NCBI GenBank assembly: GCA_030147525.1
Contig: JASBVF010000010.1
Location: 186,001 to 250,000 of the forward strand
Origin: Bacteroidota bacterium
Lineage (GTDB): Bacteria; Bacteroidota; Bacteroidia; Chitinophagales; Saprospiraceae
DNA length: 64,000 nt
Direction of reading: 5' to 3'
Position numbers and translations under genes: made by a program. This document shows, in pieces, positions 55,357 through 64,000 of the stretch (position 1 is the first letter of the stretch; every line of letters begins with the position of its first letter). Below the pieces are notes generated by a model. The model was not told the origin of the DNA. It saw only the letters and a list, made by a program, of their open reading frames with translations, and did not search any database.

Positions 55357-57438
55357 CTACTTCGCCGGCACATAAAAAAGCGCACTTTCCGGAATCGCTT
55401 GTTTGGGCAACAAAGCTGATTCCCATTCTACCTTGAGGTCGTTACCGCCGGCTCCGTTGAAGTAGCGCACCAAAATTTCATGGTAACCAGCCTGCAACGG
55501 AACCACGCCTGATTTTTCCTTCATGCCATGCAATCCGTCGTTGTCAACCACCAGTTGATTGTTGATCCAAAGTTTGCTGCCATCATCGGAGCTGGTGAAA
55601 AAACTGTACACCTCGTCCTGCGGAATTTTGATGAAACCCCGGTATTCGAAACCGTATTTTTCGCCTTTTTCATTTTTTGCGGAGCGATCAAAATGAGTGA
55701 CCATGCCTTTTTTGATGCTGGTCAGTGTGTCAAAATCCGGCACTTTTTGCCAATCACCTTCAAAATAAAAATACTGAAGCCCGGGGGCAAAAACAGTCAG
55801 CTCGGAGGCTGTCTGCGGTTCCACTTTTACAAATTTGTGGCGTTGCGTGTCACTGACGGGTTTACCGTTCCGGTACAAACGTGCGGAGATGTTAACCGAA
55901 TTTTCGACCAAAACCGGACCGGTGAACAGCGGTGACTCCATGGTCGGAGAGGTGCCGTTGAGGGTGTACCGGATTTCGGTGCCGGGTGCGGCCGGTTTGA
56001 AATTGAGGTAGGTTTTTTCGATAAAAATATCGTGTTTCGCCACCACTTTTGGCGGCAGGTGGATGTCTGGCTTTCCTTTCAAAACAAGCACGACAACCGT
56101 GTTGACAGGGTCGGGCAGCTCCTCCGGCAATTGGATGACAAGCGCGTCTTCGGAGCGGTGGACGGGCAAAAGTTCCACTTTAGGGTAGGCCAGGAACTGA
56201 GCGCCGCCCGGCTCGTTACTCACGCCATTTACCGTGAGCAATCCGTCTTCCGGCGCTTTAAAAATATGGAGGTACAGCCAGGTGTCCTCGCCCATTTGTT
56301 TCATCGTCACCCGGCCCCAGTCAAGCGATTCGAAAGGGCTGGCGGAGGTGCCGTAAATGGCGTCGCCGTTCAGCTTCATCCAATCGCCGATTTCCCGCAG
56401 GCGGTCGACGCTCTCCTGCGGAAACGTACCTTCGGCGGTGGGGCCGACGTTGAGCAGGAAGTTGCCGCCTTTGGAAGCGATGTCGGCGAGGTTGTGGATG
56501 AGTTCTTTGGTCGATTTAAAATTTTTATCGGCTTTATTGTAGCCCCAGTTTTCGTTCATGGTCATGCAGCTTTCCCAATCGACACCGGGCAGGCCGGTGG
56601 CGGGAATTTCCTGCTCCGGAGTGCCGAAATCGCCGCCGAACCCGCCTTCTTTCGTCAGGCCGGCCATACCGTCCCTCGCTGCTCCGACCCGGTTGTTGAT
56701 GAGGATGTTGGGCTTGAGCTTTCGAATAAATTTGTAGAGGTCGATACCACGTTCAGCGGTCCAGGTGCTTTCCCATTCGCCGTCGAACCAGAGTACATGC
56801 GGAGCCTCACCGTAGTTGGTGCAAAGTTCTGTCAGTTGGCTTTTCATATAATCCACGTAGCGGTTGAAGTCGGCGCCTTCAGTGCTGCGGTCCTGCTCCC
56901 AGGGGCGGCGGGGCAGGTAGTCAGGGTGATGCCAGTCCATGATTGAATGATAAAAACACAATCGGATCCCCTCCCGCTGGCAGGCTTCAGCGAGTTCTTT
57001 CAGAATATCCCGTTTGAAGGGCGTTGCCATGATGTCAAAATCGGATACATGGCTGTCGAAAATACTGAACCCATCGTGGTGTTTGCTGGTGATGACGATG
57101 TATTTCATCCCTGCATCTTTAGCCATTTTGACCCACTCGTCTGCATCGAATTCAGTTGGGTTAAACTGGCTGACGAATTGGTCGTAGGTTTCCAGCGGAA
57201 TTTCTGCGGTGTGGCGTATCCACTCGCCGTATTCTGTTTTTCCGTTCCATTCTCCGGCCGGCACGGCGTAGAGTCCCCAGTGAATAAACAGGCCAAAGCG
57301 GCCGTCTCTCCACCAGTCCATGCGTTCGTTTTTTTGTTCGGGCGTTTCACTCAGTAGTTTATTGTCTGTGGTTTTACAGGCACTTGCGATCAGGATGATC
57401 AGTGCAAGCAGCAAGGTGTTTAAAGCGTTGATTTTCAT
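55357..57438 (-). CDS. Alpha-L-fucosidase (GH29) lipoprotein with PA14 domain
   Basis: I choose ATG 57438: it starts a lipoprotein signal MKINALNTLLLALIILIASAC with Cys 21 as lipid site; the upstream frame adds 19 residues that hide it. The GH29 domain fills residues about 35-400 (FGLFIHWGLYAVPAGEW, YIVITSKHHDGFSIFDS, CFYHSIMDWHHPDY), with the nucleophile Asp 219 in HVLWFDGEWE, and a late NFLLNVGPTAEGTF. A chitobiase-type Ig-like segment (GTEIRYTLNGTSPTMESPLF) and a PA14-like domain (SFFTSSDDGSKLWINNQLVV) follow. The enzyme removes terminal alpha-L-fucose in the periplasm or at the surface. Confidence 0.94.
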   Translation of the reverse strand: MKINALNTLLLALIILIASACKTTDNKLLSETPEQKNERMDWWRDGRFGLFIHWGLYAVPAGEWNGKTEYGEWIRHTAEIPLETYDQFVSQFNPTEFDADEWVKMAKDAGMKYIVITSKHHDGFSIFDSHVSDFDIMATPFKRDILKELAEACQREGIRLCFYHSIMDWHHPDYLPRRPWEQDRSTEGADFNRYVDYMKSQLTELCTNYGEAPHVLWFDGEWESTWTAERGIDLYKFIRKLKPNILINNRVGAARDGMAGLTKEGGFGGDFGTPEQEIPATGLPGVDWESCMTMNENWGYNKADKNFKSTKELIHNLADIASKGGNFLLNVGPTAEGTFPQESVDRLREIGDWMKLNGDAIYGTSASPFESLDWGRVTMKQMGEDTWLYLHIFKAPEDGLLTVNGVSNEPGGAQFLAYPKVELLPVHRSEDALVIQLPEELPDPVNTVVVLVLKGKPDIHLPPKVVAKHDIFIEKTYLNFKPAAPGTEIRYTLNGTSPTMESPLFTGPVLVENSVNISARLYRNGKPVSDTQRHKFVKVEPQTASELTVFAPGLQYFYFEGDWQKVPDFDTLTSIKKGMVTHFDRSAKNEKGEKYGFEYRGFIKIPQDEVYSFFTSSDDGSKLWINNQLVVDNDGLHGMKEKSGVVPLQAGYHEILVRYFNGAGGNDLKVEWESALLPKQAIPESALFYVPAK

Positions 57439-57609
57439 GTTAATAAAAAGATTCTGGATAGTTTGAAAATAGAAATCTGTTGGCCTAAGGGGCATGCGCC
57501 GGGGGGAATATCCTAATTTTTGAGGACCTTCGAAGAGAATTCGGCTACTTATTTTCGGGGGGTCACCCAGGGGAAGGAAATATGCCGTAATGCCGGTTCT
57601 GTGCTGAAT

Positions 57610-58953
57610 TTACTCTGCGATTACCTTCACGCTATCAGTTTGAAGCCTCAGCTTGAGCCAATCTTCAAATCGTTTTATTTCGGCTTTTTTAGGTAGATTG
57701 ATGTATTTCACCAGAGCTAACTGGAAAGTATCAAGTGGCTGCCCCTGGTCGTTGTAGGTGGTGATAGGCCTGGCGGCAAAGTGTTTAATATTTTTATCAA
57801 AAACACAAACCTCTCTCGATAATTGCTCCAGTGGCTGGTACTGCTGTTGCCATTGAAGTAACTCTCTGGTCAGGTAAGTAATTCTTTCCTCTTTGCTTTT
57901 CAGGCTGTCCAGGTTTCGTTCGAGGTAGGTTTCAAGAACCTGGGATTTGATATCTTCGGCATTCAGACCTTTTTCATTTTGTTTGACAATGAGGCGAGTA
58001 TCCGTCAGTTTATAATCTTCCAGTTGGTTCTGAATGTTCGAAATGGTGTTGGCATCCAGTGGTGATCCCATGAGCGAAACCCTGATTTCTTTCTTTGGGG
58101 CAAATATTGCCTCATATTTAATGACATCGGTCGTGGTGAACTTGAATTCTTTACGGACGAAATCGTTGACCCTCGTTTCATAAATACTTTTTAAAACGAG
58201 ATTGCGGGCAATGTAAATGCTGGGCAAGATCATCAGTACCAAAAAAGCCAGGATGATGTTGTTAACCTTTCGCTTGGCGTGAGGGCTGATGAATGCCACC
58301 TCCTTAAATCGTAAAAATCTGACAATCAGTAATGTGGAAAAGCAGATAAAAACGGCATTGATGGAAAACAGGTAAAACGCCCCGGCAAAGTATTTCAGAC
58401 TCCCGATGGCAATTCCATACCCGGCAGTGCAAAGTGGTGGCATCAGTGCCGTAGCGATGGCTACGCCGGGAATTACATTGCCTCGCTCCCTCGAAGAAAT
58501 GGCGACAATGCCCGCCAAGCCGCCAAAAAGCGCAATGAAGACGTCGTAAATCGTTGGCGTCGTCCGGTTGAGTAGCTCAGACTGTGCTTCCCGGAGTGGA
58601 GAAACAAGAAAGTAAATGGCAGAGGTAACGACACTGATGGCGACCATGACAGCGAGGTTTTTTGCTGCTTTTTTAATCAAACTGATATCACTGATGCCAA
58701 TGCCCAGGCCAACTCCCATGATTGGGCCCATGAGCGGTGAAATTAACATGGCGCCAATGATGACTGCCGTGGAGTTGACGTTGAGGCCGATGGAAGCCAC
58801 CATGATGGCAAAGACAAGTACCCAGACATTAATGCCACGGAATTCTACTCCCTGCTTTATTTGTGCTATGATTTCTTCTTCTCGTTCCTGGTCTTTGGAG
58901 AGGTTGAAGCGGTCTTTGATGAAGTCAAGGCTCTTGGAAATTACGCTGCTCAT
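57610..58953 (-). CDS. DUF389 (TIGR00341) family membrane protein
   Basis: The 447-aa protein has about six membrane segments in residues 40-260 (WVLVFAIMVASIGLNVNSTA, VIIGAMLISPLMGPIMG, VMVAISVVTSAIYFLV, PGVAIATALMPPLCTAGYG, NIILAFLVLMILPSIYIA). ALLISPLMGP-like and ATALMPPLC motifs define DUF389. The C-terminal part (about 270-447) is soluble and charged. Function is unknown; no neighbour gives a clue. A perfect 7-bp inverted repeat AGCAAAT-TTG-ATTTGCT at 58978-58994 lies 25 bases upstream of the start and could be an operator. Confidence 0.88.
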   Translation of the reverse strand: MSSVISKSLDFIKDRFNLSKDQEREEEIIAQIKQGVEFRGINVWVLVFAIMVASIGLNVNSTAVIIGAMLISPLMGPIMGVGLGIGISDISLIKKAAKNLAVMVAISVVTSAIYFLVSPLREAQSELLNRTTPTIYDVFIALFGGLAGIVAISSRERGNVIPGVAIATALMPPLCTAGYGIAIGSLKYFAGAFYLFSINAVFICFSTLLIVRFLRFKEVAFISPHAKRKVNNIILAFLVLMILPSIYIARNLVLKSIYETRVNDFVRKEFKFTTTDVIKYEAIFAPKKEIRVSLMGSPLDANTISNIQNQLEDYKLTDTRLIVKQNEKGLNAEDIKSQVLETYLERNLDSLKSKEERITYLTRELLQWQQQYQPLEQLSREVCVFDKNIKHFAARPITTYNDQGQPLDTFQLALVKYINLPKKAEIKRFEDWLKLRLQTDSVKVIAE

Positions 58954-58977
58954 GGCTGGGTTTTTATGAAAGTGCCA

Positions 58978-58994
58978 AGCAAATTTGATTTGCT
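58978..58994 (-). promoter_or_regulatory. Possible operator upstream of the DUF389 gene
   Basis: AGCAAAT (58978-58984) and ATTTGCT (58988-58994) form a perfect inverted repeat with a 3-base centre. Only its symmetry and position support the call. Confidence 0.3.
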
Positions 58995-59147
58995 CAACAG
59001 CTGCGTAAAATTAGAAATGTTAAAGATTGTAAATGGAAAGACAGGGAAAATATTTCCGAATGCTGTATACCATAACAAAACCGGTGCATCATCATGCAGA
59101 CGACGAAGCAGGGCAGGGTAGAGCGAAGGCAATAAAATGAGGAGTCG

Positions 59148-60404
59148 TTAACTTTTATCCTTGAAAGGACTTCTGGGCACCCAGTCGTCCGGAGGCCGCA
59201 GATATTCGAGGATGGGCGGCAAAATTTTATTGGTCAGGCGGTTATTGGCCCGGATGTAACAGAACATATCGATGGGTTCGGCGCCGACGGAGCTTTTGAT
59301 TTCCATAGCAGTACGGGCGTATACGACCCTGCGCACACCTTGTTCGATGCCAAACTGAAGCATGTCAAAAAGCATGTTGAGGTAAACCTGGCACTCCCGG
59401 TTGTATTCCTGTTCAAAACCCAGAAAATGCGCCTCCATTTCCTCGCCGTTCAGGATGGTGGTGTAATATCCGATCAGTTCGCCGTTGAGGTAATATCCGA
59501 AGATTCTGAATTTATTGCCCAAATGAAGTTTGAGCGCAGGCATGTAGCGCTCGTTGAGGACGACCATGTTGAAATCCTGGTTGTCCATCACATTTTGATA
59601 CAACTCGTACAGCCGGGTTTGATGGCTGTAAATCTGGTTTTCGGTAAGTTCTCGTTTTTCAATGCCTTCGGCCAATCGGAATGCACGCTTGGCCCTTACC
59701 CGGTATTTGGATGAAATGGCAGCGAGGTAATCATCGAGTGAGGTCCAGTCTTCCCGAACATCGAGCACCATGTTAGGATGGAAGGTGAATTCCCGGAACT
59801 TCCTGTCTACCAGCACTTTACCGGGCGCCCGGTGATCCGGAGCTACATCTTTGATGAAAATGCCGTCAATGTTGACTTTCAGTTTTTCCCATTCGTCCTG
59901 AGCGTGAATAAGGGCTTCTTCGACCAGGTCGAAAGCGGTGGCTTTGTCAAGGCCGTTTTTAAAATAAAAACCATGTTCGCCGGTGAGCAGCAGGTTCCCA
60001 CAGACGAGGAGGTTGTGGTTTTTACCCACGATCAGGTTTTTCACAAACCTGCCAAACGCCCTCAAAATACATGGATACTTGTCTTTTTCGCCGGTGCCTG
60101 ACTGGATGCTGTTGTCCACGCTGAAAGGAGATACCTGGCAGTAGGCGAGCCCAATTGGCTGCTGGTTTTTTGAAAAAACAAGGTAGCTGAAACGCATGCC
60201 TTTGGGCGGATTTTCTTCGACGGCGGTCAGGTAGGCACGTTGAAGAAATAAATTATCTTCCGGAGCGGCTTTTTCCCATTCCTCCGCTACATCGTGTATG
60301 GAGTGAAAAATCGAAACGCTGAAACTGTTTTTGGTAAGAGGAATTATTTTTTGATGAGATGAGGCCAATGGGATGGAAGATTTTGTACGTAAGTCTGAAA
60401 GCAT
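59148..60404 (-). CDS. GNAT/FemAB-like acyltransferase
   Basis: I choose ATG 60404 (MLSDLRTKSSIPL, 418 aa). The longer frame would need GTG 60518 and adds a spurious-looking hydrophobic stretch. The C-terminal half has the fold marks of GNAT-type peptidoglycan-precursor transferases (YLAAISSKYRVRAKRAFRLA, RIFGYYLNGELIGYYTTILN, AHFLGFEQEYNRECQVYLNM, GVRRVVYARTAMEIKSSVGA). Similar proteins are often annotated peptidogalycan biosynthesis protein; the acceptor is unknown. It is followed at 100 bases by the DUF389 start on the same strand. Confidence 0.72.
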   Translation of the reverse strand: MLSDLRTKSSIPLASSHQKIIPLTKNSFSVSIFHSIHDVAEEWEKAAPEDNLFLQRAYLTAVEENPPKGMRFSYLVFSKNQQPIGLAYCQVSPFSVDNSIQSGTGEKDKYPCILRAFGRFVKNLIVGKNHNLLVCGNLLLTGEHGFYFKNGLDKATAFDLVEEALIHAQDEWEKLKVNIDGIFIKDVAPDHRAPGKVLVDRKFREFTFHPNMVLDVREDWTSLDDYLAAISSKYRVRAKRAFRLAEGIEKRELTENQIYSHQTRLYELYQNVMDNQDFNMVVLNERYMPALKLHLGNKFRIFGYYLNGELIGYYTTILNGEEMEAHFLGFEQEYNRECQVYLNMLFDMLQFGIEQGVRRVVYARTAMEIKSSVGAEPIDMFCYIRANNRLTNKILPPILEYLRPPDDWVPRSPFKDKS

Positions 60405-60617
60405 ACCGCCGGAATTGATTGAGAGTAGATTTGATGCCGGGCCGCTTTGCCTGGATGATCGCTGGCAAAGTAAATTAAAAACAAACAAGGTGAACAAGCT
60501 GAAAAGTGTGGCGGCCACGGTTATAATTTTTCTCGAAGATAACAGGTCAGGTGCACAGATGGTTTCTATGGGTGGTTTTTAACGCAATTTTATTTAGGGC
60601 GAAAATTTTAACGCACT

Positions 60618-61148
60618 TCAGAGCTGATTGTTCTGATTGTTGAAAAATTGCGAGCGGGTCACTTTGTAGTACATTAGTTCTGCATCATAAAACTGCCCTG
60701 TTTTTTCATGTCTGAACCCTGTTTTTTCCAACACTCTCCTCGATGCAATATTTGCCTCCGCTACCACTGCCACGGCGAAGGGGCGGTTTAACACTTCAAA
60801 CATGTAGCGCAACATGGCGGTTGCGCCTTCGGTAGCGTAGCCTTTGCCCCAATGTTTTTCCAGCAGGCGATAGCCGGTTTCCGTTTCTTCAGGGTTTTCA
60901 AAAGGCCTGACCAGGAAAAAACCCACGAATTCGCCGGTTTCTTTTGCTTCCGCAACAAACAGGCCATGCTCGCCGTCGTCGTGTTTCAGGTTGATAATCA
61001 GTTCGGCCTTTGCCTCTTCGATGGTGCGGGGCTTCCCGGTGATGTAGCGCATGACGTTAGCATTGCAGCTGGTCAGAATCATCAGTGCTTCGTCCTGCGG
61101 CGTGATTAGCCGGTAACTCAGACGGGAACTTTCGGGCAGGCGGCGCAT
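60618..61148 (-). CDS. GNAT family N-acetyltransferase (RimJ/RimL-like)
   Basis: The 176-aa protein has the acetyl-CoA binding pattern KHWGKGYATEGATAMLRYMF, the partner block ANIASRRVLEKTGF, and a start SSRLSYRLITPQDEALM typical of the RimJ/RimL-like Acetyltransf_3 group. The cell target may be an amino acid, antibiotic or protein N-terminus; none can be chosen here. It lies 79 bases past the E1 stop, behind a terminator-like hairpin. Confidence 0.88.
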   Translation of the reverse strand: MRRLPESSRLSYRLITPQDEALMILTSCNANVMRYITGKPRTIEEAKAELIINLKHDDGEHGLFVAEAKETGEFVGFFLVRPFENPEETETGYRLLEKHWGKGYATEGATAMLRYMFEVLNRPFAVAVVAEANIASRRVLEKTGFRHEKTGQFYDAELMYYKVTRSQFFNNQNNQL

Positions 61149-61168
61149 TCGAACTTCTATTTTTTAAA

Positions 61169-61201
61169 AAAAGCGATGAAGTTTTTCACCTCACCGCTTT
61201 T
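61169..61201 (-). terminator. Intrinsic terminator after the E1 gene
   Basis: AAAAGCGATGAAG (61169-61181) pairs with CCTCACCGCTTTT (61189-61201); on the minus-strand transcript the two non-Watson-Crick positions become G-U pairs. T's follow in the minus direction (A-run 61166-61172). Confidence 0.75.
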
Positions 61202-61227
61202 ATATCTTTGAATAGGTTCAAATTCTG

Positions 61228-63648
61228 TTAAAATCTGTCCGGATTTGCTTCCTTCATCAGGTCGAAGATGACCTCGTAAACATCTTCCGGATTCGGTTTT
61301 GAAAAATAATCACCATCCGAACCAAAGGGCGGGCGGTGTGGCTTTGCCGTGAGCGTAACCGGCTGGCTGTCCAGGTAAAAATAACCGCCCTGCTTCTCCA
61401 GCACTTCCTGCATCATAAAAGCAGTGGCGCCACCGGGCACGTCTTCATCGAGGAAAACGATGCGATTGGTTTTTTTCAGCGACTCAACAATGCGATGTTC
61501 AAGGTCGAAAGGCAGCAAGGTCTGAACGTCGATGAGTTCAACAGAAATTCCTTCCGATTCCAGCAGTTTGATGCCTTCCTCTGCGATGCGAACGCAGGAG
61601 CCGTAGGTCACCAGCGTAACATCCGTTCCTTGCTGTAAAATTTCCGGCACACCGAGCGGCACGGTGTATTCGCCGATGTTATCGGGCATAAGTTCCTTGA
61701 GCCGGTAGCCATTGAGACATTCGATGATGATAGCAGGGTCGTCGGAGTGCAGCATGGTGTTGTACATGCCTGCTGCCTGCACAAAATTTCGGGGTGTCAG
61801 TACATAAATTCCACGGAGGGAGTTCAGTATCATGCCCATGGGCGAACCTGAATGCCAGATACCTTCGAGGCGATGGCCACGGGTACGGATGATGGCCGGC
61901 GCCTGTTGCAGGTTGTTGCTGCGATAACGCAGGGTGGCAAGATCGTCCGTGAGTGGTTCAAGGCCGTAAATCAGGTAGTCGAGGTACTGGATTTCGGAAA
62001 TCGGGCGAAGGCCCCGCATGGCCATACCGATGGCCTGACCCATGATGGTCCATTCCCGGATGCCGGTATCGAATACACGTTCCTCTCCGTACTTGTCCTG
62101 CATCCCCATGAATGCCTGATTGACACCACCGATTTTCCCTACATCTTCACCGAAGGCGAACAGATTTGAGTGCTTTTCGAGCGCCTTGTCAAAAAATGCG
62201 TTCAGCACTTCGTAGCCGTTTTTTGTTTCAGAATCATCTGAAAATTTGGCCGGAATTACAGGCACATTCAATGCAGAATATTTACTGGAACTGTGCAGGT
62301 GGGAGTGGTAGCGCTTGTGCGCCAGATTTTTTGCCCGGTCGATGATGGTCTGAATTTCTGAAAGTGCGGGCAGGTTTTCATTTTTGATGGTGAAATACAG
62401 TTGACGTGCATTTTTCACCACTTCAGCATAAATCGGATGGTAGAGAGAATTTAGTTTTTGGTGTAATTCCTTTACCCGCTCTGCATGTTTAGTTACAGGC
62501 AGAATGGTATCGTAGATGGAGTTCAGGTTTTGGATTTCTTTTAAAACAGGCGTAGAGAAGGCTTTCCAGGCTCTGTCTTTGCATTCCTTGACATACTTTT
62601 TGGCCCTGGTCTTCATGCTGTCGATTTCCTCCTTGGTAGCAATACCTGTTTCAATCATCCAGTTTGCCATCATGAGGATGCAATCGTGTTCCCGTTCCCA
62701 CTCAAGACGCTCAGGCGACTTGTAGCGTTCGTGTGAACCGGAGGTGGAATGGCCAAGTTGTTGGGTACAACCTTTCACATGGATCAGGGCAGGAACGTGA
62801 GAGCTGCGGATTTTCTCGCTTGCTGTTTCAAAAAGGTCGCACAACTCCTGATAGTTCCAGCATTTTTCCACGTAGATTTCGATGCCTTCGCCCTTGTCAT
62901 TTATCCGGAAACCTTCCAGCACTGCCGAGATGTCGCCTTTTGTCGTCTGAACTTTATTGGGGACAGAGATGCCGTATCCATCGTCCCAGATGGCAACGAG
63001 CATGGGGATTTGCAAGACGCCGGCGGCGTTGATGGATTCCCAGAAAACCCCTTCAGAAGTGGAAGCGTCGCCGATGGTGACGAAACAGACTTCGTTTCCG
63101 TTGGATGAAAATTGCGAATCATCCGCTAAATTGGGAAGTTCACGGTATTTTTTGGAAGCCAGTGCAAGGCCGACGGCTCTTGCCATCTGACCGCCGGTAC
63201 TGGAGATATCGGATGAAATGTTGTAGAGCGATCTGTGATCCAGCCACTCTCCGTTTTCGTCGATGGTAGGAGAGGCAAAGTGACTGTTCATCTGCCGGCC
63301 GCCTGACCACGGGTCATTTTCAGCGTCGGCGTAGAGTTGAGCGAAAAATTCTTCGACGGTGGCAAGTCCGAGGGCAAACATGAAAGTTTGGTCCCGGTAA
63401 TAACCGGAGCGCCAATCACCTTTCTTAAAAGCACGTGCCATGGCGACCTGAGGAACTTCTTTCCCGTCGCCGACAATGCCGAATTTGGCTTTGCCTGTAA
63501 GCACTTCTTTTCTGCCGAGAATACTTGCCTCCCGGCTGACGCAGCAGGTCCAAAAATCCTGAATTACCTGATTTTTGTAGTTTTCTTCAAGACCCGATGC
63601 CCTGTTGTTGGTGAGTTGACTTGTAATAGGATTTTCAATCATGAGCAT
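61228..63648 (-). CDS. Fused alpha/beta E1 component of a 2-oxoacid (probably branched-chain) dehydrogenase
   Basis: The 806-aa protein joins both E1 subunits. The alpha part (about residues 1-440) has YYRDQTFMFALG, GRQMNSHF, and a thiamine-diphosphate motif near residue 195 (GDASTSEGVFWES to WDDGYGIS), in place of the usual GDGA...NN. The beta part (about 480-806) has LFAFGEDVGKIGGVNQAF, DTGIREWTIMGQAIGMAMRG, EIQYLDY, TYGSCVRIAEEG and VELIDVQTLLPFD. It decarboxylates 2-oxoisovalerate or related acids in the mitochondrial-type complex; E2 and E3 are not in the window. The fused form is common in this phylum. ATG 63648 and 63642 are both possible starts. Confidence 0.92.
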   Translation of the reverse strand: MLMIENPITSQLTNNRASGLEENYKNQVIQDFWTCCVSREASILGRKEVLTGKAKFGIVGDGKEVPQVAMARAFKKGDWRSGYYRDQTFMFALGLATVEEFFAQLYADAENDPWSGGRQMNSHFASPTIDENGEWLDHRSLYNISSDISSTGGQMARAVGLALASKKYRELPNLADDSQFSSNGNEVCFVTIGDASTSEGVFWESINAAGVLQIPMLVAIWDDGYGISVPNKVQTTKGDISAVLEGFRINDKGEGIEIYVEKCWNYQELCDLFETASEKIRSSHVPALIHVKGCTQQLGHSTSGSHERYKSPERLEWEREHDCILMMANWMIETGIATKEEIDSMKTRAKKYVKECKDRAWKAFSTPVLKEIQNLNSIYDTILPVTKHAERVKELHQKLNSLYHPIYAEVVKNARQLYFTIKNENLPALSEIQTIIDRAKNLAHKRYHSHLHSSSKYSALNVPVIPAKFSDDSETKNGYEVLNAFFDKALEKHSNLFAFGEDVGKIGGVNQAFMGMQDKYGEERVFDTGIREWTIMGQAIGMAMRGLRPISEIQYLDYLIYGLEPLTDDLATLRYRSNNLQQAPAIIRTRGHRLEGIWHSGSPMGMILNSLRGIYVLTPRNFVQAAGMYNTMLHSDDPAIIIECLNGYRLKELMPDNIGEYTVPLGVPEILQQGTDVTLVTYGSCVRIAEEGIKLLESEGISVELIDVQTLLPFDLEHRIVESLKKTNRIVFLDEDVPGGATAFMMQEVLEKQGGYFYLDSQPVTLTAKPHRPPFGSDGDYFSKPNPEDVYEVIFDLMKEANPDRF

Positions 63649-64000
63649 TAGTGTGGTTAGAATTTGGTTAGGCTGTCAGTTGCACCTTCGCACGGTGAGT
63701 TTTGTGTGGATGGGTATTCAGCAAATATGTAATTTCAGATCGCACTGAATCAAGATAAACAAAAGCTTCCGTGCTGAGGTGTATTATTACAAATAGAATT
63801 TGCCATAACGTATGGCTTACTTTTCAGAACAAAATTTCAAATAACGGGTTTTACAGTGCGCAAAAATATAGAAAAGTTTGGTAGTTTTCGCAGCCCTTAA
63901 CAAGGATGATCGAAAATAATTGTACCTAACAATTTAATTGCGGGCAACAGCTCGTTAACTGAGGGCTATCGCAAATACCTTGCACGCAAACATTTTTTGA
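63649..64000. other. 352-bp region upstream of the E1 gene
   Basis: No gene is visible. TATTTTTG on the minus strand (63861-63868) fits a TAnnTTTG box but lies over 210 bases from the E1 start and lacks a good -33 partner, so it is only a candidate promoter. Confidence 0.35.

Noticed and set aside
60405-60518. N-terminal extension of the FemAB-like protein
   Set aside because: Needs a GTG start and gives a hydrophobic stretch not expected of a cytoplasmic acyltransferase.

Overview
The window is chromosome-like DNA from a member of the Bacteroidota, most likely a Saprospiraceae-type organism. The evidence is gliding-motility/type IX secretion (T9SS) C-terminal domains (CHU_C and type A), giant secreted proteins built from HYR-like, PKD-like, SprB-like and DUF11 repeats, lipoproteins, promoter-like TAnnTTTG boxes in place of sigma70 boxes, and a YtxJ-type bacillithiol protein. 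I see no rRNA, tRNA, transposase, integrase, phage gene or CRISPR array.

Positions 1-26,234 (+ strand) hold three giant surface or secreted proteins. The first is cut by the window edge. The second is its paralogue: both share about 1,230 C-terminal residues, comprising DxDxDG loops, a PKD-like copy, three lectin-like copies, a C-H...HGD motif, a G8-like region and a duplicated dockerin-like DxNxDGK..YQGPxND end. The third (3,569 aa) has DUF11 and SdrD-B-like domains, 22 HYR-like repeats and a CHU_C end, followed by a strong bidirectional terminator and a 53-aa Lys/Cys-rich gene on the minus strand.

Positions 26,676-33,214 (+) hold ornithine aminotransferase (rocD), a large exported TPR protein and an outer-membrane beta-barrel; the last two look like an operon. 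Positions 33,395-42,246 (-) hold two CHU_C proteins that share an N-terminal cohesin-like domain, present three times in the larger one.

Positions 42,476-50,410 are mainly housekeeping: a lipocalin-like lipoprotein, pyruvate carboxylase, a PNPOx-like flavoprotein, Mpl-type peptide ligase, a 46-aa lipoprotein, YtxJ and an SDR oxidoreductase. Positions 50,488-57,438 (-) look like a small glycan-degradation group: a GH109-type enzyme with a Tat signal, a T9SS-exported sugar dehydrogenase-like protein with PA14, and a GH29 alpha-L-fucosidase lipoprotein, with a small helical protein between the last two. Positions 57,610-63,648 (-) hold a DUF389 membrane protein, two GNAT-type acyltransferases and a fused alpha/beta E1 of a 2-oxoacid dehydrogenase.

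The least explained features are (i) dockerin-like and cohesin-like domains on different surface proteins of one region, (ii) three 77-87 bp gene-to-gene spacers made almost wholly of self-complementary words, two ending in the same ACAATCAAAT just before the next start codon, and (iii) two tiny genes of 53 and 46 codons.
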